Below the pieces are notes generated by a model that worked only from the letters and a program-made list of their open reading frames with translations, did no database searches and was not told where the DNA came from. The position numbers and the translations under genes are program-made. This document shows positions 57,995 to 64,000 of a DNA stretch of 64,000 nucleotides, one piece after another (within the stretch, counting starts at the first letter, position 1; the number at the start of each line of letters is the position of its first letter). This stretch comes from Albifimbria verrucaria (Eukaryota; Ascomycota; Sordariomycetes; Hypocreales; Stachybotryaceae), in NCBI GenBank assembly GCA_020081605.1, contig JAHREC010000009.1, positions 4,960,001-5,024,000 of the forward strand, in the 5' to 3' direction.

Positions 57995-59002
57995 ATGCCT
58001 GGCTTTGACGTTCTTGTCACTGGCTCGGCGGGCCATCTTGGCACAGCTCTGATGCTGGCTCTGCCGTCACTTGGCTTCAATCCCTTAGGCCTCGACATTC
58101 TTTCTTCTCCCACAACAAATGTCGTGGGATCAGTTGCCGATCGGGAGCTTGTTGCCTCAATCTTCAAAGAAAACCCCATTAAGCATATACTCCATGCTGC
58201 TACTCTCCACAAGCCGCACATATGCAGCCACGGCAACGAAGAATTTATCCAGACCAACATCACCGGCACCCTTGTCCTGCTTGAGGAGGCTGCCAAACAC
58301 ATTGCCTCGAAATTAGAGAGCTTCATTTTCTTCAGCACCACAAGCACGTTTGGCGCTGCGCTAAGCCCCAAGCCTGGTTCCCCTGCTGCCTGGATTGATG
58401 AAACCGTCCATCCCATTCCGAAAAACATCTATGGCATTACCAAAGTGGCTGCCGAGGATATGTGCTTCTTGATCCACAAGACATCAAATATTCCTGTTCT
58501 TGTCCTGAGAACAAGTCGGTTCTTTCCCGAGGAGGATGACGACGAGGACCGTCGCGCCGCCATGCAAGACGACAACCTCAAAGTGTTGGAGCTGGCCTAC
58601 CGACGTTGCGACATTGCGGATATTGTCGACGCTGCAGTCTGTGCGATGCGCAAGGCGCGTGAGTTGCGATGGGGCAAATTCATCATTAGTGCACCACCTC
58701 CATTCCCCAATGATCCTACCACTCTTGCTGCGCTTGACAGCAATCCCATTGACGTCTTTCAGCAGCACTCACCGGCCGTGAAGGATGTTTTTGCTAAGCT
58801 CGGATGGGACTATCTAAAGCGCCTCGATCGCGTGTATGACTCGGGCAAGGCTGTAAGAGAGCTTGGGTGGGAGCCGAACTACACCTTCGACAGGACAATT
58901 GAGCGGTTGAAGAATGGCCAGGAATGGCGAAGCGATTTGTCAATCAAGGTTGGAAAGAAAGGATATCACGCGGTGAGCATGGGCGTTTATACAAAAAGAT
59001 GA
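57995..59002 (+). CDS. Extended short-chain dehydrogenase (NAD-dependent epimerase/dehydratase family)
   Basis: An intact single exon of 335 residues, ATG at 57995 (MPGFDVLVTGSAGHLGTALM). GSAGHLG gives the GxxGxxG cofactor motif. HILHAATLHKPHIC and TNITGTLVLLEEA follow, then STTSTFGAAL and the catalytic YGITK (YxxxK). RTSRFFPEEDDD and GWEPNYTFDRTIERL near the end fit UDP-sugar-epimerase-like extended SDRs. The acidic EEDDDEDRR insert may be fungal-specific. Substrate (sugar nucleotide or other) cannot be decided. It precedes the HAL2-type gene in convergent orientation. Confidence 0.85.
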   Translation: MPGFDVLVTGSAGHLGTALMLALPSLGFNPLGLDILSSPTTNVVGSVADRELVASIFKENPIKHILHAATLHKPHICSHGNEEFIQTNITGTLVLLEEAAKHIASKLESFIFFSTTSTFGAALSPKPGSPAAWIDETVHPIPKNIYGITKVAAEDMCFLIHKTSNIPVLVLRTSRFFPEEDDDEDRRAAMQDDNLKVLELAYRRCDIADIVDAAVCAMRKARELRWGKFIISAPPPFPNDPTTLAALDSNPIDVFQQHSPAVKDVFAKLGWDYLKRLDRVYDSGKAVRELGWEPNYTFDRTIERLKNGQEWRSDLSIKVGKKGYHAVSMGVYTKR

Positions 59003-59236
59003 GACGAAGGGATGGGAATTTGTCGTGGACAGAAAGTTTGGTACGAGCCTTAAAGAGCATGTGCCATGGTTCGCAAACAATTGCAGATAAAATATACGGT
59101 GTAGTTATTCATGAGTTTTGCACTAATAACTATTAATTATGCATAAATGTTCGTAAATATGTTTGTGACAGAATATTTCCATAACAGCGTGAGCGTGCTT
59201 TTGTTGTCTCATCTCGATTCAGTATATCGGATCTCT

Positions 59237-60321
59237 CTAATTCAAGAGATCCTCGTGTCCCTGCTCCCTCATCACTTCATGAACGGTCTCGAGAAGCTTC
59301 CGATGCACACTTGCCGGTGCTGCCACAAAGCCAAAGTTGTTGACCGTTTTCCTACCCGCCGCTAGATCAATTTCCTTGCCGTGCACATCGGTGATTTTGC
59401 CGCCCGTCTCCTCAAACAGCAGCATTGCACCAGTGTGGTCCCAGATCTTAGCCAAGCGATCTCGACGCTTGTAAACCCAGACAATGGCATTGCCAAAGCC
59501 CATGGCCAACGTCGCCCATCGCAGAACCCACGGGAGCAGGTCGCAGCCAGGGAAGGGCACGCCGAGCTTCGCGGCGACGGCCTCATGCGTGCCTTCCAGC
59601 GCGGAGTCGACCATTCGTACGCAGGTGACGAAGCGGATGTCGCTGAGCTCAAGAGGCTTGGAGGTAAGCTGCGGTAGCTTCGACGGCTGGACATCATCGA
59701 CAGAGCCAGCGAGGGGACGGACGTAAGCGCCATGGCCTTTAACAGCGAACGCAATGCAGCCGCCACCCGTAGGGTCCACGTCCTCGTTGCGCAACGGGCC
59801 CTTGGCCGTGATGGACAGGTTGGGGCATCCGACGACACCAACGGTCTGCTTCCCGTCGACCAGTAGGCCAATGTTGATGGCATACAGCTCCCTCCTCACG
59901 TACGTCTTGGTTCCGTCAATAGGGTCAAACACCCACGTCCGGCCCGAACTAGGAGCACCAGCGCCGCACTCATCAATCAGGTCGCACATGTGCTCCTTGT
60001 TCTTCGGCAGCGTGCACAATGCGGCAGCGTCCTCATCCTGCGAAACTTGGACCAGCAGACCCCAGACACGTTCCAGCAGGGCTGGGTTTTCCCTCAGATC
60101 GGAAGCACTCTCCTCGCCCACAAAAGAATCCGTAGGAAAGCGGCCTTGAAAGTAGCGACCAGCAGCGCCTGGATAGCGAAATCGGCGATGGTGACGGGGC
60201 TCAAGTCTTCCTTTTCCACGACGCCCTTGTCCGTGGCTGCCACAATGGATTGGCTGAGCTTGGCAGCCTTCTGCACGACGCCCAGGGCAATTCTCAACTC
60301 GGTCGCATAAGGGCTGTCCAT
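59237..60321 (-). CDS. HAL2: 3'(2'),5'-bisphosphate nucleotidase (HAL2/MET22 type)
   Basis: Start ATG at 60319-60321 (MDSPYATELRIALGVVQKAA). DLSPVTIADFAIQALL, then FVGEESASDLRE (metal-binding EE), WVFDPIDGTKTYVRR (DPIDGT) and KIWDHTGAMLLFEETGGKIT (the WDxxG-type motif) identify a lithium-sensitive inositol-phosphatase-fold enzyme of the HAL2 group. It removes the 3'-phosphate of PAP and PAPS in sulfur assimilation. Length about 360 residues fits. The frame shifts by one lost base near 60144-60150, between TFK and GRFPTDSF. Because this is a conserved housekeeping enzyme, the break is most likely a consensus error. It is divergent from the OB-fold-like gene over a spacer of about 260 bases. 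Confidence 0.9.
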
Positions 60322-60582
60322 GGTTGGGTTGGGCTTGGTTCAGGGTTGTTTGATTGGTGTTTGCGGCACGGCATTTGCATTTGCTTTTGCTCTGCTCTTA
60401 GGCTTTGGGAGTGGATCGGATCGAGGCCCCGATTGAGGCACCAAATCCGATAAATGCATGAATCGCGACTGACGTAACAAAACAAAACATACACGCTCAT
60501 CTCTCTCATACATGCTCGCTCATTCACCTCACTCACTCACTCACCACCTCGCACCCCCAACCATTCATAAAATCACATCACC
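60322..60582. promoter_or_regulatory. Bidirectional promoter with short CTCA repeats
   Basis: 261 bases between two divergent conserved genes. A CTCA tandem stretch lies at about 60530-60543. No further motif recognised. Confidence 0.45.
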
Positions 60583-60636
60583 ATGGTGTCGCCCACATGT
60601 CGGATCCAGCGTCCGTCTTTGACCCTGACGCAGTAA
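60583..60636 (+). promoter_or_regulatory. Possible overlapping upstream ORF of the OB-fold-like gene
   Basis: An ATG in strong context (CACCATGG) at 60583 opens 17 codons and stops at 60634-60636, overlapping the main ATG at 60597 in a different frame. If the transcript starts upstream, this could lower translation of the main protein. A lost base could instead have separated a true upstream start from the main frame. Confidence 0.4.
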
Positions 60637-61783
60637 TTCCAGCGCCCGGCCATGCGCTCTTCCGGCCTTTTCCTCTTATCCGCGATCTCTTGCGGACGCG
60701 CTACTGCCCCCAGGCTCCGTCTTTCTCGTCGAGGGTGTCGAGCCAATCCCCGTCTCCAATAGCGGTCGGTGGCGGGCGGTGCGGCTTCTCCTTGGCGATG
60801 GCGATCTCTGCATACAGGCCATGCTGAGTGGGCCACTGCATCGCTTCGTCGAAACCGGCGACCTCTGCGTGGGGTGCTACATCCGCGCCAACAGCTTCTC
60901 CTTGGCCTACAAGAGGGTCGAGGGCGTGAATGGCCAGTTAGAGAACCTCATCTTCCTCGTGCTTGAGGACCTCGCCACCATCGGCTGGAACGAATCGTAC
61001 AGAGACCATTGGCGTGATCAGGAAGCCGCAGCCGAGGAGCAGCTCGCTGCTGAAGGGGACTTGGACCTCGAGGAAGCGAGGAATGAGTACAACGCAGCAG
61101 AAGTAGACGCCCTCCAAGCCGGCATAATCCCTCAAGAATCGCCACGTAAGCCAAAGGAGGCTCGGGGTACGGGTACCCGCCATAGTAAGAACGACGACGA
61201 GGACGAAGAAGACGACGACACTGAAGAAGCATTTGCCGCCTTTGGAGCTGTCCCTTTGCCTCGCAAAAAGCCTGCCCAGCAACCCAGCCTTTCTAAAACA
61301 AGCACCACCACAGCTTCGTCCTCCACAAAGGCTCAGCAGCCATACCCAGTTGCCTTGCCTCGCGATTGGCACGATCCCCAAACCCCTCTCAAGCTGACCA
61401 CTCTTCGCTCGCTTCCCTATCTTCCATACAGGCAGAATTGGTCTTGCAACATACTTTGCATTATCGCTTCCTTGTCTCCTGTCGAGCCATCCCATCTTCC
61501 GCCATATAAACAACGAGTTGCTCGTATTGCTGATCCGTCTACCACCAAACGTGTCCTTCTCAGCGTGTTTCTGGACCCGGATGACTTCACGCCCCAAGTG
61601 GGTAGTGCAGTACTTCTTGTAGGTGTCAAGAATCATCACTTCGATGGCGGCAGTCTCAAGAAATACGCGAGCGACAAGAAGTTCGGGAGGTGGTGGTTTG
61701 AGGACCCGAAGGAAATGACCTGGTGCGATGTCCAGGGCATCAAAGACTGGTGGGCACAGGCAGGGAATAACGATGCGCCCTGA
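60597..61783 (+). CDS. OB-fold-like nucleic-acid-binding protein (fungal, function unassigned)
   Basis: Start ATG at 60597 (MSDPASVFDPDAVIPAPGH). After a lost base in the C run 60707-60711, the frame continues VFLVEGVEPIPVSNSGRWRA, LLLGDGDLCIQAML and CYIRANSFSLAYK, which looks like an RPA-type OB-fold strand pattern. A charged acidic linker and a Ser/Thr-rich stretch follow. A second conserved block begins LPRDWHDPQTPLKLTTLRSL, continues NWSCNILCIIASLSPVEP, RIADPSTTKRVLLSVFLDPD and VLLVGVKNHHFDGGSLKKY, and ends RWWFEDPKEMTWCDV. The second block resembles a telomere-protein-like OB fold. I recognise the block as conserved in fungi but know no assigned function. Length about 395 residues, no intron. 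Confidence 0.65.
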
Positions 61784-62104
61784 ATCTACTGACTCGTTGT
61801 ACAATGATGAATAACAAGTATTTCACGGTGATGAATTGACGAATTACAGTATGGTACAATGTTGATTTCTGTAATGCAATGCTACCAACAAGCTATCTCA
61901 TCCTGGACGTATTACCATATCCTTCTCCAAACATAAAAGCGCCCCATCACTCTCTCAGGATATTTGAATGAAGATGGCCCTCGGACACTAGAAGATATCA
62001 GTCATTTGCCTGGTAGCAGTTTCGCTTTCTCTTCGTTTAATCTAGGCGGAGAACAGGGGCTAAAGCTTCATCATCTAGATCAGGAAAACTGACCCTCAAA
62101 GGAA
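61784..62104. other. Convergent intergenic spacer
   Basis: About 320 bases of 3' flank; nothing supported. Confidence 0.4.
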
Positions 62105-63914
62105 TTATTCATCCCCATCAGATGTCGAATTATGCGTGAGATTATCGAATGTCCAACACATCGAAGACAGGTCATCTTCGTTCTCGTAGAGTGTCGGCGC
62201 TTCTGAACTCCACCAGTAGTACCCATTTGCAGTTGCCGCAACAGAGAATTCTTCATCCCTGAACAACAACGTGATCCCTTGAGTTCGATGCACCAATCGA
62301 CGAAGCTTTCCTACTGGTACATACTTGCCAATAGGCGGTGCAAGCTCCTGTCCATCGAGGCTGCAGGCATAGAAACGGACTAGATGCCGTGGTCCCGCTG
62401 TCCTATCCGCCATAGATGCTTGATATTGGAAAATCGCGGAGTCGTCCAAGAGACTCACTTGCAAAACAACCCTATCGTCGGCGACATAATTGAACTCGGG
62501 TTCATCCGCGACTTGTGCTGCCGCCGGCAACGGCGCGTACTGAATTTGGTGGAATTTCTCGCTGACTATGTTAAAGCAATCTGCGATCCAGGTGCCATAT
62601 TCAAGACTCCAAGGAATAGTGTCGCCCAGCATGGCCCTCGAGGGTCCAATGTCGTATAATGCTAGCATATGCAATCCATAGGAGTTCATCCTCTGACAAG
62701 ATTGCCCAATAACAGTCAAAGAAGGACCAAATAAGTTGTCTGGTAGATTGAAGTGAATCAAGTCTCCGTTAAAATACTTGTCAGGCGGAGGCGGGTTCTG
62801 AACAATCTTCTCGTATTTCTGTGTAGGTTTGCCATTTTCGTACTTGGTCACCACGAACTTATGTCGATTCTCGTCTTTTGGCTCTGGAGGGATTCGGCTC
62901 TTGTATAATCGGACAAGAAAGAAGATGTTTTTTCGCGTGGGGTGGAACAAGACGCCTGGTATCGGTTGAGCGCGTCGGCCATCGGCATCTGCGTCTGCTA
63001 TCGCTTCATCTATAATAATTGACTTTCCATTCCATTTCCACATAATTACTGTGCCGGGTTGTGTAATGACAATAACCGTTTCGTCCTGTATGTAGCAGGT
63101 CTCAAAGGGTGCAGGCAAGGTGACCTCCCTCTCTGCACGAGTTTGATGATTCATAATGTGTCTGGAACACCAGAGAATTAGCAAGTAGCAACAAATCCTG
63201 TCAAGTAAGAAGCATGCTCACAATATTCTGTTTCCACTGGGAGGTCCTATCCGTAGCGCTACCATGAGCTTGGTGCCAAGCGCTCTCAAGGCCAAACGAT
63301 ATCCAGCAAGGAGGCTTGTGCCAAACACAAGCTTGCGATGGTATAAGTCGTGCAGGCTATCAAGATGTACAATCGTACGATCGGTCTCGTCGCCGCACTG
63401 CCATGCAACCAAGCCATCGCTGCAGTATACGACCGGCTCGGCTCGATTGAAAGGGCTACTAGTCCCGTACGGTTGTAAGTTGACCTTTCGACCTCGCTTA
63501 TCATTACGATTAGCCCATGCTACTGTTCCACCCGGCCCAGGAAGTTCATGTCTCTTCATATATCTCTTGGAAGCCTCGAGAAGAAGTGCTAAGGGTCTTG
63601 CGCGTCTCGGTACAGCTCAAGAAGTCCCGGAAAGCGAAAGCGACAGATAAAACGCGCAACAGCAAGATTTGACCAAGCTTCCTCCACGAGCGCGATACCA
63701 TACGGCAATTTATAACGTCTCTTATAGACAGCGAGAGGCCGATGATGCAGATAATCTCTGAAGGCAGATGCTGCAGGCCTGCTAAACCGAGGATCGGAAA
63801 GTCTCCGTTGCAAAGCTGACGCCGAATCTCAATTAACTCCCATGGCGACAAACTTGAAAGCAGATCTTTCACGGCATCCCGGCGCTGGTTCGCGTCTGGT
63901 AATGCCATGCTCAT
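62105..63914 (-). CDS. F-box protein
   Basis: Start ATG at 63912-63914 (MSMALPDANQRRDAVKDLLS). The F-box is LQHLPSEIICIIGLSLSIRD followed by VINCRMVSRSWR. After lost bases at about 63675-63682 and 63593-63595 the frame continues FICRFRFPGLLELYRDAQD, LLLEASKRYMKRHELPG and a repeat-like C-terminal part with FNRAEPVVYCSDGLVAWQCG, VIVITQPGTVIMWKWNG, GVLFHPTRKNIFFLVRLYK and FDNLTHNSTSDGDE at the end. One intron lies near 63225-63160. The C-terminal part looks beta-rich, perhaps a propeller. F-box proteins bring substrates to SCF ubiquitin ligases; the substrate here is unknown. Confidence 0.8.
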
Positions 63915-64000
63915 TTTACAATGATGCGAGCGATGGAGGCGATACTTGAAGTGTGTGTCTGAGTCAAGAAAAGGTACAGTCAGGTGGCACTTTAAAATGT
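63915..64000. promoter_or_regulatory. Upstream flank of the F-box gene
   Basis: The last 86 bases hold the probable start of the F-box promoter; nothing specific is visible. Confidence 0.35.

Overview
The window reads as genomic DNA of a filamentous ascomycete (Pezizomycotina). Genes are mostly broken by introns of about 45-70 bases with GTRNGT donors and YAG acceptors. The families are typical of these fungi: Zn2Cys6 regulators, several P450s, DUF3176, CFEM-like, fungal MACPF, a CobW-type GTPase and an F-box protein. I see no rRNA, tRNA, CRISPR array or transposon. I recognise about 26 protein genes.

Region 1 (1 to about 31 kb) looks like a specialised-metabolism and catabolic region. It holds a D-amino-acid oxidase-like gene cut by the left edge, a P450, a class I terpene cyclase divergent from it, a PRISE-type reductase, a large PD-(D/E)XK-like protein, a Zn2Cys6 regulator divergent from an NmrA-type reductase, a 14-helix MFS transporter and a second Zn2Cys6 regulator. 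After these come a secreted quercetinase-like bicupin, a CobW/COG0523 GTPase, a SnoaL-like protein, a FAD monooxygenase and a haem-thiolate peroxidase. Cyclase, P450, PRISE reductase, exporter and regulators together suggest a terpenoid pathway; its limits are inferred. CGG/CCG palindromes upstream of the NmrA gene, the exporter and the second regulator are candidate operators.

Region 2 (about 32 to 54 kb) is rich in surface and secreted proteins: a CFEM-like membrane protein, a regulator-like protein without a zinc cluster, a DUF3176 membrane protein, a Ser/Thr-rich secreted protein, a GH43 enzyme, a membrane-anchored fucose-lectin-like protein and an APH-like kinase. In its middle, two MACPF-type genes are transcribed head to head. 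One is very large and ends in jacalin-like and H-type-lectin-like parts.

Region 3 (about 54.5 to 64 kb) returns to conserved genes: a CYP7/CYP8-like P450, an extended SDR, a 3'(2'),5'-bisphosphate nucleotidase (HAL2/MET22 type), an OB-fold-like protein and an F-box protein.

A technical pattern runs through the window. Many otherwise convincing genes, including the housekeeping HAL2 homologue, are broken by single missing bases, mostly in homopolymers of 4-6. This is better explained by consensus errors than by mass pseudogenisation. Gene spans below are therefore given across such breaks, and exon edges are approximate where a break is noted.
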